Assembly: GCA_030149815.1 (NCBI GenBank)
Contig: JASLHI010000001.1
Location: 1 to 54,626, forward strand
Source of the DNA: Aquirhabdus sp.
Lineage (GTDB): Bacteria > Pseudomonadota > Gammaproteobacteria > Pseudomonadales > Moraxellaceae
Reading direction: 5' to 3'
Length of the DNA stretch: 54,626 nt
Positions within the stretch are counted from its first letter, which is position 1. Each line of letters begins with the position of its first letter. This document shows, one piece after another, positions 9,627 through 17,744 of the stretch. A program made the translations under genes and the position numbers. The notes under the pieces are model-generated. The model saw only the letters and a program-made list of their open reading frames with translations, did no database searches and was not told the DNA's origin.

Positions 9627-10331
9627 CTATATATGTGACCACATTCTCAATAAATTATGGTACACGCCAGTCAATTGCACCAATGCTGGATGATCTGGAG
9701 TTGCTAAATTTAACTGCTGAATCGACTGATCCATATCGAACAAAACTGAGCGCTGTGCATCTTCGCGGATGAGACTTTGAATCCAAAAAAAAGACGCAAT
9801 TCGTTCCCCTTGCCTCACGGGATTAACCTTGTGCAAACTCGTCGAAGGATAAAGAATCATATGTCCTGCGGGCAGTTTTACACTCTTAGCGCCATAAGTA
9901 TCTTCAATCAGTAGCTCCCCACCCTCATATTCGTCAGGCTCGCTTAAAAACAAAGTCGCAGAGATATCCGTTCGAACTCGCTCAAGTACACGCTGCCCAT
10001 CCAAGCTACGCACATCTCGAATTGCATTATCCACATGCAATCCAAAATGACCGCCTGACTGATAACAGTTAAATAATGGAGGGAATATTTTTGATGGTAA
10101 TGCTGCTGAAACAAACAAAGCATTTTGATTGAGTGCCTCTAGAATCATCGTTGAAAGTTGCTGTGCAACTGGATGAGTCTCTGGCAATTGCAAATTATGC
10201 TTAGCTTTTGCCGATTGATGACCAGCCGTGATCTTGCCATCAGCCCAATCCGCCTGAGCTAATAATTTGCGGCAAGTATGAACCTGTTCTGCACTCAAAA
10301 CATTTGGAATTTGTAGTAGCATTTCACTCAC
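9627..10331 (-). CDS. piuC: Fe(II)/2-oxoglutarate-dependent PKHD-type hydroxylase (PiuC/YbiX)
   Basis: Cytoplasmic 2-oxoglutarate dioxygenase of 234 aa, close to the usual length of YbiX/PiuC. The iron-binding triad is visible as H99-x-D101 (FGLHVDNAIRDV) and H167 (STSLHKVNPV). R177 (QGERIASFFW) is the expected 2-oxoglutarate ligand. It lies next to a TonB-dependent receptor, the usual piuA-piuC pairing in iron-starvation regulons. Its substrate is not known. The ATG start gives MSEMLLQIPNVL, the normal N-terminus of the family. Confidence 0.93.
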   Translation of the reverse strand: MSEMLLQIPNVLSAEQVHTCRKLLAQADWADGKITAGHQSAKAKHNLQLPETHPVAQQLSTMILEALNQNALFVSAALPSKIFPPLFNCYQSGGHFGLHVDNAIRDVRSLDGQRVLERVRTDISATLFLSEPDEYEGGELLIEDTYGAKSVKLPAGHMILYPSTSLHKVNPVRQGERIASFFWIQSLIREDAQRSVLFDMDQSIQQLNLATPDHPALVQLTGVYHNLLRMWSHI

Positions 10332-10489
10332 TCAAATCAGTTAAATACTCATTATTGATAATATTTTCATCATTAACTGGCACAAAGAAAAATGAGTGAA
10401 AAACACCAGCACGACATCAATCGTACTGGTACTTAATCCATAATCTCACGTCTCTTTATCGAACCCAAAGATAAAGATAAAACCAGAGA

Positions 10490-12916
10490 TTAGAAATGAT
10501 AGTTGATATTTAATACGGCTGAACGACCATCTCCAGGAAGTGCCCAACCATTATTACGAATACTGGTGTAGTACTCTTTATCAAACAAATTTTTCACGTT
10601 CAATTGTGCAGACAAGTTCTTGGTAAATTTATATGTAACCGCTAAATTATTCACCACATAACCTGCAGATTGTACTAATGGAATCGTTGATCGTCCTGCG
10701 TAAACTGCCGCTGAAGTCCCTGTCGCGGCTTTCTGAACAATACCGCTATGTTGAGTCAAATAAGTAGTCCCTTCATACGTTAAACCATACCCCACTTGCA
10801 ACTGACGTGTGATGTCGTAGGTTGTCCAAAGACTTGCAGCAAATTTAGGGACATAAAGTAATGGATCACCTTTAGTAAAGTCTTGCCCTAAACTCGCCTG
10901 ATTATCTGATGCACCCTGCAATACTTCACTATGCTGCGCAGTAAGATTGGTAAAAATAGACCACTGTTTAGTAATCAATCCCGCAGCACCCAATTCGATC
11001 CCACTTACACGAGCACGACCATCAAGTGTCTGTGATCCTGAAGGATTCGCTGGATTATTTGGATCAGCAACTTTGTAATTACTACGTTCGGTATCAAACA
11101 ACGCCGCTGTTAAAGAAAGACGACTATGTAACACATCCCACTTTGTTCCAATTTCATAGGTTTCAGCGGTCTCAGGCTTAACACCACACGTCGTACTTGC
11201 CGCCGCAGTCGTTGATGCCACAGTCGTTGCACAAGCAGCACCGCCTACTGATGCATCAGATGGTGTTTTTGAATTGCTATACGAAATATAGAACGTGCCA
11301 GTCTCTACTGGTTTATAAACCAAACCCGCTTTATAAGACAGTAGATTTACATTGTCTTTGAATGGTGCCGCAGTCAACGCTGGATAGGTCACAGTTGTAG
11401 AATCACCTTGACTATGGTCATAACGCAAACCAAAATTTGCTGACCACTGCTCATTAAACTTAATCGTATCAAAGCCATACACCGCCACATCGTTTAAAGT
11501 TCCTGACATGGTCGATGCTATAACGTAGTTTATGGGGCCTGTATAGTTTGTCGTTGGTGAATATGGATTGATCGGTGTAAGTTTTGGACTATATGTACCA
11601 TCAGACTTACGCGGCGTAACGTAACCTGTTTCCAAGTTATACGTTTCATTAGTCAGCGCAAGACCCGTCACCAAAGTATGCTCAATACCCGCTGTATTAA
11701 ACTTCCATGTTAGATCTGTTTCGTTTGCCAACATTTTGTTGGTTGTATCACGCATTAAACCGCGTGGTCCAGATGGATTGTAAGTATTTGGCGCAACGCC
11801 TGTTGCACATGGACCATAGCCTGATGTATTGGTTGTGATCACGCCTGCCGCATTTGCAGTTTGAGTCCACCCCAAAGGTGATGTGCCATTACTTAAGCAC
11901 AAATTACCTGCAGTAAACTGTGGCGCATCCACGACGGTATATTGCTCAATTTGAGCCGCACGAGTGATGTTGCGAATCGACAAGCTATCGCTAACTTCAT
12001 GCTCAAATATCGCAGAGATTTCACTGTCTGTGATTTTTTGCTCATCAAGATTTGCATACCCATAATAGCCATTGTATGGCAACCCTGGTACTGCTCGACC
12101 ATTAAAGAAAGGAACACCATATTGTGGTGTGTTGTTGTCCGTCTGATAAAACGCACTGAGTGTGAATCGTGTATCTGTGCCCATACCAAACGTGATCGAT
12201 GGTGCAATTCCCCAGCGTTTCAATGACTCTACATCATTACCTGGTACATCATTCTGATGCGTCATGACGTTTAAACGAACTGCTGTTGTATCATTCAGCT
12301 TCTGGTTAATATCCGCCGTGCTACGATAATAACCATCCGTACCAACCGCAGCATTGAGATCAACAAAATTCTTATTTTCTGGGGTCTTGGTCACTAAATT
12401 AATCGATCCACCAATTGAACCCGAACCAGAGTTCGTTGAGTTTGACCCTTTAACAACCTCAACTTGTTCAATATCAAACGGATCTGTTCTTGAAAATAAC
12501 GCACTCTCACGCAAACCATCAACAGTAATATCATTGCTCGCACTAAAACCACGAATATTGATTTTATCGCCGTAAGAACTTCCCCCCTCTCCTGCACCAA
12601 ATGTAATTCCAGGCACTGTGCTTAAAATCTCACGTAGAGACAGCATACTTTGATCTTCGATCACTTTTTTATCGAGAACAGTAATGGTCTGTGGCGTATC
12701 ACGAAGAGGTTCAGTGTATTTTGGAGATTGTACTTTCGTGACTTTATAAGTTTGTGCATCTGCACGAACTTTAATCGTCGGTAATGTTGCTTCAGTACTT
12801 GCATCTTGTTGTTCCGCTGCCACACCAATGCTTGGCAATGCCAATGCAGCTAGCACGACGCTTGAAACCTTGTTCGGATTAAACCGATTTTTTTGACGAC
12901 CAGAATGCTTACTCAT
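10490..12916 (-). CDS. TonB-dependent catecholate-type siderophore receptor (PiuA/Fiu-like)
   Basis: Outer-membrane receptor of 808 aa: signal peptide (about 1-34), TonB-box region near 45-55 (TLPTIKVRADA), plug domain (about 65-180, with TPQTITVLDKKVIEDQ and the DGLRE motif) and a 22-strand barrel ending in the aromatic C-terminal signature (NYHF). The ATG at 12916 is preferred over a TTG one codon earlier because AAGGA lies 7 bases before it. It pairs with the PiuC-like gene downstream. The promoter and Fur-like box lie about 90-120 bp upstream, next to the prophage end. Substrate is inferred from family and context only. Confidence 0.92.
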   Translation of the reverse strand: MSKHSGRQKNRFNPNKVSSVVLAALALPSIGVAAEQQDASTEATLPTIKVRADAQTYKVTKVQSPKYTEPLRDTPQTITVLDKKVIEDQSMLSLREILSTVPGITFGAGEGGSSYGDKINIRGFSASNDITVDGLRESALFSRTDPFDIEQVEVVKGSNSTNSGSGSIGGSINLVTKTPENKNFVDLNAAVGTDGYYRSTADINQKLNDTTAVRLNVMTHQNDVPGNDVESLKRWGIAPSITFGMGTDTRFTLSAFYQTDNNTPQYGVPFFNGRAVPGLPYNGYYGYANLDEQKITDSEISAIFEHEVSDSLSIRNITRAAQIEQYTVVDAPQFTAGNLCLSNGTSPLGWTQTANAAGVITTNTSGYGPCATGVAPNTYNPSGPRGLMRDTTNKMLANETDLTWKFNTAGIEHTLVTGLALTNETYNLETGYVTPRKSDGTYSPKLTPINPYSPTTNYTGPINYVIASTMSGTLNDVAVYGFDTIKFNEQWSANFGLRYDHSQGDSTTVTYPALTAAPFKDNVNLLSYKAGLVYKPVETGTFYISYSNSKTPSDASVGGAACATTVASTTAAASTTCGVKPETAETYEIGTKWDVLHSRLSLTAALFDTERSNYKVADPNNPANPSGSQTLDGRARVSGIELGAAGLITKQWSIFTNLTAQHSEVLQGASDNQASLGQDFTKGDPLLYVPKFAASLWTTYDITRQLQVGYGLTYEGTTYLTQHSGIVQKAATGTSAAVYAGRSTIPLVQSAGYVVNNLAVTYKFTKNLSAQLNVKNLFDKEYYTSIRNNGWALPGDGRSAVLNINYHF

Positions 12917-13007
12917 CAACGGATCCTTAAATTAAAACTCAAAAAAATGATGCTGCTATTTTTCATAGCTCAGCTAAAAGCAAATACAACCACAAATCTT
13001 GATCGCA

Positions 13008-13036
13008 ATATTAATGATAATAATTCTTATTTGCAA
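13008..13036 (-). promoter_or_regulatory. Promoter with Fur-box-like operator for the siderophore receptor
   Basis: On the minus strand: -35 TTGCAA (13031-13036), 17-bp spacer, -10 TAATAT (13008-13013). The spacer is almost filled by a 19-bp Fur-box-like sequence (13013-13031) that matches the classical consensus at 12 of 19 positions by my count. This fits iron-repressed expression of the receptor. The proposed prophage end is 15 bp upstream of the -35. Confidence 0.7.
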
Positions 13037-13045
13037 TATAAAATA

Positions 13046-13051
13046 ACAATG
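13046..13051. repeat. Target-site duplication, left copy (acaatg)
   Basis: acaatg here is followed by TG (prophage left end). The same six bases at 50851-50856 are preceded by CA (prophage right end). Mu duplicates 5 bp; a 6-bp repeat is one more than expected, and one base may match by chance. Confidence 0.6.
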
Positions 13052-13090
13052 TGAATACAATCTAGATAAGTAATAAAGAATTTAGAGATA

Positions 13091-13130
13091 AATGTGGGAT
13101 AAAGTGGGATTGGTCGGGATATCGTGGGAT
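13091..13130 (+). repeat. Four 10-bp phased repeats near the left prophage end
   Basis: Four consecutive decamers of the form NNN-GTGGGAT (third copy TCGGGAT), exactly 10 bp apart and so on one face of the helix, 39-78 bp inside the left end. Likely protein-binding sites, for example for the transposase or a transposition enhancer. I see no matching array at the right end. Confidence 0.7.
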
Positions 13131-13146
13131 GAGATTTGAAACGTCG

Positions 13147-13158
13147 TTGCAGTATGTG
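13147..13158 (+). repeat. 12-bp direct repeat shared with the right end (left copy)
   Basis: ttgcagtatgtg occurs here, 95 bp inside the left end, and again at 50780-50791, 59 bp inside the right end, in the same orientation. Confidence 0.75.
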
Positions 13159-13167
13159 TAATAGATT

Positions 13168-13192
13168 AGAGACCGTTTAGGTCTCTTTTTTT
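13168..13192 (+). terminator. Intrinsic terminator at the left edge of the prophage
   Basis: Hairpin with 7-bp arms (AGAGACC / GGTCTCT), a 5-nt loop and a run of seven T on the plus strand. It sits immediately after the last early gene (minus strand). It is best suited to stop plus-strand transcripts entering from the host side. For the leftward early operon the T-tract is poorer (TAATCTATT), so bidirectional action is uncertain. Confidence 0.75.
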
Positions 13193-13556
13193 ATGCGTCT
13201 TCGTCTATAGGAAGATCGACTTCATCACCTATATAAGCAAGCACGACAGCGCGACAAATTGCCACAGCAGCAGTTTCGCCAAAAGCCTCTACTTTAGAGC
13301 CTTTACTATATTCAAAAATGGCTTGTATGTCTAAAAGTGAATTTAAAGGAACTATGATAGACATGCCGCGAAGTTCTAAAAGGTGTTGAACATTTGCCCA
13401 ATTTGAGGAGGGCGAAAATATTTCAAGATCTCCGTTGCCTATACCGACTGCAATATGATTTGGCTGGATTGCATCACAAGATAGTGGCAAGTTTCGTGCG
13501 ATGGCAACAGCGTAGTCTAGCCATTTACCTGTCAGTTCGTTGGTTTTTACTTTCAT
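13191..13556 (-). CDS. NinX-like protein (DUF2591 family)
   Basis: Protein of 121 aa that resembles the DUF2591/NinX family of phage proteins. It begins MKVKTNELTG, has the central FSPSSNWA motif and ends in a helix plus IGDEVDLPIDED, all typical of the family. Molecular function is unknown. It is the last gene of the leftward early operon, 5 bp after the Mor-family gene, and is followed by a hairpin. Confidence 0.7.
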   Translation of the reverse strand: MKVKTNELTGKWLDYAVAIARNLPLSCDAIQPNHIAVGIGNGDLEIFSPSSNWANVQHLLELRGMSIIVPLNSLLDIQAIFEYSKGSKVEAFGETAAVAICRAVVLAYIGDEVDLPIDEDA

Positions 13557-13561
13557 AGTTA

Positions 13562-13909
13562 TTAATCCTCAAATAGGCTTGGTTGACGGTCGATTATGCG
13601 CATACGGCGGATGATTTGGTAGACCCATTGCATCGATAGTCCGTATTTCGATGCGAGTGTGTCATGGTTGGTGCCGTTGAACTCGTTATATAAGTCACGA
13701 TCGCGTTTGCAAGTTTGTTCGACGGTGTCTTTTGGAACATATATCAACTGGCCACCCCAATCAGCTGCAATGCGGTTGCGAAGTTCAACCGAAATTTGCT
13801 CAGCACGTGCGGGTTCGATTTGCCCTTCAACAAGGCACTTAGCAATATTATCGCGTAGATCGTCTAAAAGACTTGATCCTTGTTTGCTGTGTTTACCAGA
13901 TGCTCTCAT
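13562..13909 (-). CDS. mor: Mor/C-family transcription activator
   Basis: Protein of 115 aa with the Mor domain: an N-terminal helical dimerisation half, the Gly-containing strand (GGQLIYVPKDT) that contacts the minor groove in Mu Mor, and a C-terminal helix-turn-helix (HDTLASKYGLSMQWVYQIIRRM). Mu needs Mor for middle and C for late transcription. Only one such protein is visible here, so it probably drives the late promoters directly at the shared 18-bp elements (see 23741, 31719, 38192, 43962). Confidence 0.9.
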   Translation of the reverse strand: MRASGKHSKQGSSLLDDLRDNIAKCLVEGQIEPARAEQISVELRNRIAADWGGQLIYVPKDTVEQTCKRDRDLYNEFNGTNHDTLASKYGLSMQWVYQIIRRMRIIDRQPSLFED

Positions 13910-13934
13910 ACATTCAATCTCCAGTTATTTTTGT

Positions 13935-14444
13935 TTAGTTGATAAGGAGTTTGAGCAAGTCAGCAGGAATCTCATCTACTGGACGTGGATGTGGGATGTC
14001 TTTGCGATCACACCATTGCTTGAGACGTTCGATGACTTTGCTGGCTTTCTCGGTGCTGAGGAATTGCAAGGCGCTGACGCGCACTTGCCGTTCGACGTAT
14101 TTAGCGAGTGCTAGTTCGCTTGGATTGCGGACTTCACCAGCAGCATGAAGTAATAGCCATAGATGACGAATCATGCGTGATTGGCCATCGTCTGCTTGCT
14201 TGAGGCTGGTATCTTTTGGTTTGACGACGAAGCCGCTGGCTTTAAGGCGATTGAGAACAGCATTGAGTTGATCAATACTTAAATCTTTAAGTGATCGCTG
14301 GCCAGTAACCTGCTCAACTACGGAACGATACGTGTCTTCATCGAGATCAAGCTCGTTTTTGGCAACGTGAATCAGCGTTATGAGCTGTTTGCGTGAAGCA
14401 AAGTTTTTGCCTGCTCTGCGGCCACCATAGCTATAAGTAGTCAT
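13935..14444 (-). CDS. gemA: GemA/gp16-type regulatory protein (DUF1018)
   Basis: Protein of 169 aa of the Mu GemA/gp16 family: RKQLITLIHVAKNELDLDED near the N-terminus, the YRSVVEQVTGQRSLKDLS segment and a C-terminal helical half with CDRKDIPHPRPVDEIP. In Mu, GemA alters host gene expression and DNA supercoiling; here the role is by analogy. The ATG at 14444 overlaps the preceding gene's stop (ATGA), so a longer upstream start is unlikely. It precedes mor in the same operon. Confidence 0.85.
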   Translation of the reverse strand: MTTYSYGGRRAGKNFASRKQLITLIHVAKNELDLDEDTYRSVVEQVTGQRSLKDLSIDQLNAVLNRLKASGFVVKPKDTSLKQADDGQSRMIRHLWLLLHAAGEVRNPSELALAKYVERQVRVSALQFLSTEKASKVIERLKQWCDRKDIPHPRPVDEIPADLLKLLIN

Positions 14445-14827
14445 GCAGCACCTACCGCTGTCGCAGGTGCTACTGGAGCACATAATTTTTTGATAACTGA
14501 TTGATGGATGGACGGATTAAAATCCATCCATTTAAGAATACCGCTATCAGACACTTCGGTGAGTAGAGATCGTATATGGGCAATTTCTTCAGGATTGAAC
14601 ACTTCGCAATCTAGATTCAATGCAACTAATTTCGCGTTTTCATTGAGTAGATGGTTAATGCGTTCTTCCATTTTTTCATGCGTCGACTTTATGACTAGAG
14701 TCGCATCTTCAACGCCTTGCAGATATAACTTTTCAAGGCGCTCAAAGAATATAGACTCAGATTCAGAACGTAGTCCTAATGCTGCTTCTACTACAGCAGC
14801 TTTGCTGGGTGTAATTAGTGCATTCAT
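14441..14827 (-). CDS. Early phage protein, function unknown
   Basis: Protein of 128 aa, mostly helical (ERLEKLYLQGVEDATLVIKS, EKMEERINHLLNENAKLVAL), with a likely coiled coil at about 45-75. No domain recognised. It overlaps its neighbours by 4 bp on both sides (ATGA), so it is translated as part of the early operon between the 253-aa protein and GemA. Confidence 0.65.
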   Translation of the reverse strand: MNALITPSKAAVVEAALGLRSESESIFFERLEKLYLQGVEDATLVIKSTHEKMEERINHLLNENAKLVALNLDCEVFNPEEIAHIRSLLTEVSDSGILKWMDFNPSIHQSVIKKLCAPVAPATAVGAA

Positions 14828-15585
14828 GCTGCACTTCCTTGATGCTCGTGGATGTAATCCAGTACAGCTTCAACTAGGATCGGATCAATACAGTTATCAA
14901 GTTGGATCTTGCTTTTACCATCAGACCAACTCATTGAACATTTAAAAGAAGTCTCAGATTCAATTTCAATCGCACAGGTTGCTTGGTTGTAAGCATATTG
15001 TTCAAGTGGCGTAAGAGGTTCAATCGTTCCAGAATTAGAAAACTTATCCTTTAGGATTTGCAGTGTAACTTTAGATACATTGACTGGTGTTGAATCCTTC
15101 GTAGTACTAGTTTTAGTTGTTTTTTTTGTCGGTTTATCCACTGTTTCAGATGGATGAGCGCACAAACCTGATCGTCCGTCTGGCATGGTAATAAGTTCAA
15201 CTTTGAAGCGCGTATCACGAATGGTTTTTAGTCCACCCTTCATTTGACTTAGTGTGAGCTTGGTACTGGTACATAGATCATCTCTTGCTATGCCTTCAGG
15301 GTGAGCCAATAGACATTGCTCAACAATATCTGCAATGCTGAGTTTGGGATCATTGATTGATTGAATTTCAGTTTTATTGGGTGTATTCAATTTATTGTCC
15401 TCGTGATGTGGTTTTGGTGGCAAAGTACGCCATGAAATTTCTACAGGGCGAACAAATACAGTCTTGTCTGTTTTAATCTGACCGCCAGCTGCTAAAAATG
15501 CTTCAACGTCTGCACTGAGTTGTTTAGATTTGGCGCTGTTTTTAGCAACGAGTGCTGATTCGACTGCTGGGATCTGGTGTGTCAT
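14824..15585 (-). CDS. Early phage protein, function unknown
   Basis: Protein of 253 aa. The middle (about 85-135: IADIVEQCLLAHPEGIARDD, then LTLSQMKGGLKTIRDTRFKV) looks like a winged-helix DNA-binding fold. A Lys/Thr-rich linker (about 147-170) leads to a C-terminal domain. I know no named family. The position in the accessory stretch between HU and GemA genes is where transposable phages often carry host-takeover or anti-defence genes; that is inference. Confidence 0.6.
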   Translation of the reverse strand: MTHQIPAVESALVAKNSAKSKQLSADVEAFLAAGGQIKTDKTVFVRPVEISWRTLPPKPHHEDNKLNTPNKTEIQSINDPKLSIADIVEQCLLAHPEGIARDDLCTSTKLTLSQMKGGLKTIRDTRFKVELITMPDGRSGLCAHPSETVDKPTKKTTKTSTTKDSTPVNVSKVTLQILKDKFSNSGTIEPLTPLEQYAYNQATCAIEIESETSFKCSMSWSDGKSKIQLDNCIDPILVEAVLDYIHEHQGSAA

Positions 15586-15599
15586 GCCGTTGATCTCTT

Positions 15600-16016
15600 T
15601 TATGCAGCGTTAAGTGCGGCACATGCGATATCGGCATCTGCTTTGTGGTAAAAATGCGCAACAATCGCGTCATCTTGGCGAACAATCTGATGGATTGCTT
15701 CTGGTTTATTCTCGTTTGTAGGAGTGATCTCGATGACGCGATACTGAAGTTCTTCTTTAGGCTCATAACGTTCACCACAGAATGGACATTTGGTATGCAT
15801 CAGATTAGTTTTGTATTTTTTGGTTTTTAATCCACCTGACTTGAGTGGATGATCCGCGGTACCTTCTACAGAAAATGAACCTCGTAAGGACGGCTTTTTG
15901 CCAAAAATAAGGCTATATCCCTTTATCTCAATTTTGTGATTTTTGGCATCAGGAGTTGCTGCTATGTAATATTCAAGCAGATTGGCTTCGATTTCGGTTT
16001 TACATTTGCAGGTCAT
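15600..16016 (-). CDS. Zinc-ribbon-like early phage protein
   Basis: Protein of 138 aa starting MTCKCKTEIEANLLEYY. It has an N-terminal Cys-x-Cys and a central CPFCGERYE knuckle that together could bind zinc, then a domain ending in ADADIACAALNAA. The ATG at 16016 has AGGA upstream; the reading can be extended to 16094, but that would cross sequence with no ribosome-binding site. No function can be assigned. Confidence 0.65.
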   Translation of the reverse strand: MTCKCKTEIEANLLEYYIAATPDAKNHKIEIKGYSLIFGKKPSLRGSFSVEGTADHPLKSGGLKTKKYKTNLMHTKCPFCGERYEPKEELQYRVIEITPTNENKPEAIHQIVRQDDAIVAHFYHKADADIACAALNAA

Positions 16017-16104
16017 AGTGTTTTTCCTATAATTAATTGGCTGCTCATCAGTGCTGGACAACCACATCCAGCAGACACACGCACCAAAGTGCATGTGTTT
16101 CGCA

Positions 16105-16380
16105 TTAAGGGTTTAAACGGTCTTTAATGGTTTTAGATGCTGAAAAAGTCACAGCTTTAGATTCCGCGATTTGAATTGGATCACCTGTTTTTGGGTTGCG
16201 ACCATTACGCGCAGCGCGCTTTTTCACTTTGAGTGTGCCGATGCCTAAAATTTGATATTCACCTTTAACCACGAGAGTTTCTGAAACTAAGCCCTCAAAG
16301 GTTTTAAGTGCTTCCTCGGCTTCTTTTTTACTGATGCCTGCATTCAATGCCATAGCTTCAATCATGTTTGGACGTTTCAT
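16105..16380 (-). CDS. HU/IHF-family DNA-bending protein
   Basis: Histone-like protein of 91 aa, the normal HU length. N-terminal helices (MIEAMALNAGISKKEAEEAL) and the GIGTLKVKKRAARNGRNPKTG arm with the minor-groove proline are visible. Mu transposition needs host HU and IHF; a phage-encoded HU may serve transpososome assembly or chromatin control. It sits in the early operon between DUF3164 and the accessory genes. Family call firm, role inferred. Confidence 0.93.
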   Translation of the reverse strand: MKRPNMIEAMALNAGISKKEAEEALKTFEGLVSETLVVKGEYQILGIGTLKVKKRAARNGRNPKTGDPIQIAESKAVTFSASKTIKDRLNP

Positions 16381-16454
16381 GGATCAATTTCCTTTAATTA
16401 GAAAAACAACGGTTTAACAACAGGTACAACATGAAAAAATGGATTAGTAATTTA

Positions 16455-17069
16455 TTAAATCGACGCAATATCTAAGCTAATTGGCGACCATTGATCTGTG
16501 TCGCCAACACGCTCGTAGAAACGGATATAGGCTTTAGAACCAACAACAGTGATGCTGTCAGCGATAGCATTCATTGCGGATTGCCAGTCTGTGTCGTCGA
16601 TTTTTAAGGTACGAAGCGCAAGAACACGTGATGTGCTGATATGACCTTCTTTATTGACTTCAAAAGCCTTGTTGATGACGGCTTTAACGTTGTCATTGCT
16701 GTCTGATGTCCAGTTGTGGATGCAACCATCGATCAGGGCTTTGGCAGCTTGTAGTCGTTCGTCGAACTGGATGTGTTCAGAGATTTGACGGCTGATTTTG
16801 TAGCGTCCGTCATAAGAAAATAGGCTGACATTACCTTTATCACCGCCCACCTTAACGCCGTATTGCTCTGCTGAGAGTTGGACAAATGCTGAAATGTCAC
16901 CAAATGCGTCGTGTTTGAAGTCGGCGATCATTTGGCGGACGCCTTTGGCGCGTTCGATCATTTCACGCACAAGGTCATTGCGTTGGATGTCTATCGGTTT
17001 GACTTTGGTGAGTGGTACATGATGACCTTGGGCGTTGACCATGAAGTCAGGATTAACAGGCGTATTCAA
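16455..17069 (-). CDS. DUF3164 family protein
   Basis: Protein of 204 aa with hallmarks of DUF3164, common in early regions of Mu-like phages: an N-terminal HHVPLTKVKPIDIQRNDLV segment, a helical middle (RAKGVRQMIADFKHDAFGDI) and GDKGNVSLFSYDGRYKI. Function unknown. Its start overlaps the stop of the upstream zinc-ribbon gene by 4 bp (ATGA), so the two are translationally coupled. Confidence 0.85.
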   Translation of the reverse strand: MNTPVNPDFMVNAQGHHVPLTKVKPIDIQRNDLVREMIERAKGVRQMIADFKHDAFGDISAFVQLSAEQYGVKVGGDKGNVSLFSYDGRYKISRQISEHIQFDERLQAAKALIDGCIHNWTSDSNDNVKAVINKAFEVNKEGHISTSRVLALRTLKIDDTDWQSAMNAIADSITVVGSKAYIRFYERVGDTDQWSPISLDIASI

Positions 17070-17581
17070 TTTGAAGCTCCTTTAAGGCGTTGTTGAGTTG
17101 CATTGATCTGAGCCTCCAGTGCTTCGTGCGCTGGAGTCAGTTTGATTTTTGGTTGGGTTTTAGTACTGGTGGTTGGGAACTCAGCATGAGATGCGGCATG
17201 CATTTCAGGACGAAATTGAATGATGACGGTGTACAGAAAACCGTGAGTTTTTAGGGGTAAAACCAGCTTGCCTGTGTCACGTGCATGAATGGTTTGCTCA
17301 ATGGCATAAATCCATGCAGCAGCAGGTGCTTGATATTCAATGCGGTCACGGGTGATCGCTTGACGCTCGATGTCTGGCTGGATTTCAGTGAGCAGCTTGG
17401 ACACGCGATCAAATGAGAGTTCGCGAGTGCTTGAACGGAACAATCCGAGGTACATGACAAGCGCACGACCTAACTTACCGTTGAGTTTGAATGCTGCTGC
17501 AAGCGCACCGCTGGCGTCTTGATGTGCCATGAGTGCGTCTAGGCTGTTGGTAGCACCGCAAGATGGGCAACGTGTTCTCAT
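17066..17581 (-). CDS. Zinc-ribbon early phage protein, function unknown
   Basis: Protein of 171 aa starting MRTRCPSCGATNSLDALMAH, one CxxC knuckle at residues 5-8 followed by a helical domain (FRSSTRELSFDRVSKLLTEI) and a Thr/Lys-rich tail. Similar proteins lie after MuB in other Mu-like phages, but I know no proven role. The start overlaps the stop of the small membrane protein (17578-17742) by 4 bp. Confidence 0.7.
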   Translation of the reverse strand: MRTRCPSCGATNSLDALMAHQDASGALAAAFKLNGKLGRALVMYLGLFRSSTRELSFDRVSKLLTEIQPDIERQAITRDRIEYQAPAAAWIYAIEQTIHARDTGKLVLPLKTHGFLYTVIIQFRPEMHAASHAEFPTTSTKTQPKIKLTPAHEALEAQINATQQRLKGASN

Positions 17582-17742
17582 TGCTTCACCTCGGACGCTT
17601 TCTTAATCTGATTTACTTCATAGCACTTGTCATGAATCATCACTTTGCCGAAGGCTTGAATTTCTCCATCCATCAGGTAGTTTTCAATAATCATTCCACC
17701 GACAAAACAAATCAGTGCGCCTAATAAAAAGACTCCAATCAT
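17578..17742 (-). CDS. Small membrane protein (54 aa) after the MuB-like gene
   Basis: Begins MIGVFLLGALICFVGGMIIE, a single membrane helix, then a charged cytoplasmic tail ending KKASEVKQ. The ATG at 17742 lies 2 bp beyond the end of the MuB-like gene, and GGGAGT inside that gene's end is its ribosome-binding site. The stop overlaps the next gene's ATG. Tight packing on both sides supports it as a real gene. Function unknown. Confidence 0.7.
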   Translation of the reverse strand: MIGVFLLGALICFVGGMIIENYLMDGEIQAFGKVMIHDKCYEVNQIKKASEVKQ

Positions 17743-17744
17743 GA

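Noticed and set aside
12917..12919. TTG start one codon before the siderophore receptor ATG
   Set aside because: The ATG at 12916 has the better spacing to AAGGA; rare TTG starts need stronger support.
13091..13130. The 10-bp repeats as a CRISPR array
   Set aside because: Units are too short and contiguous without spacers, and no cas genes are present.
16432..16476. Plus-strand mini frame MKKWISNLLNRRNI between HU and DUF3164 genes
   Set aside because: Only 14 codons, antisense to the operon and partly within DUF3164; no independent support.
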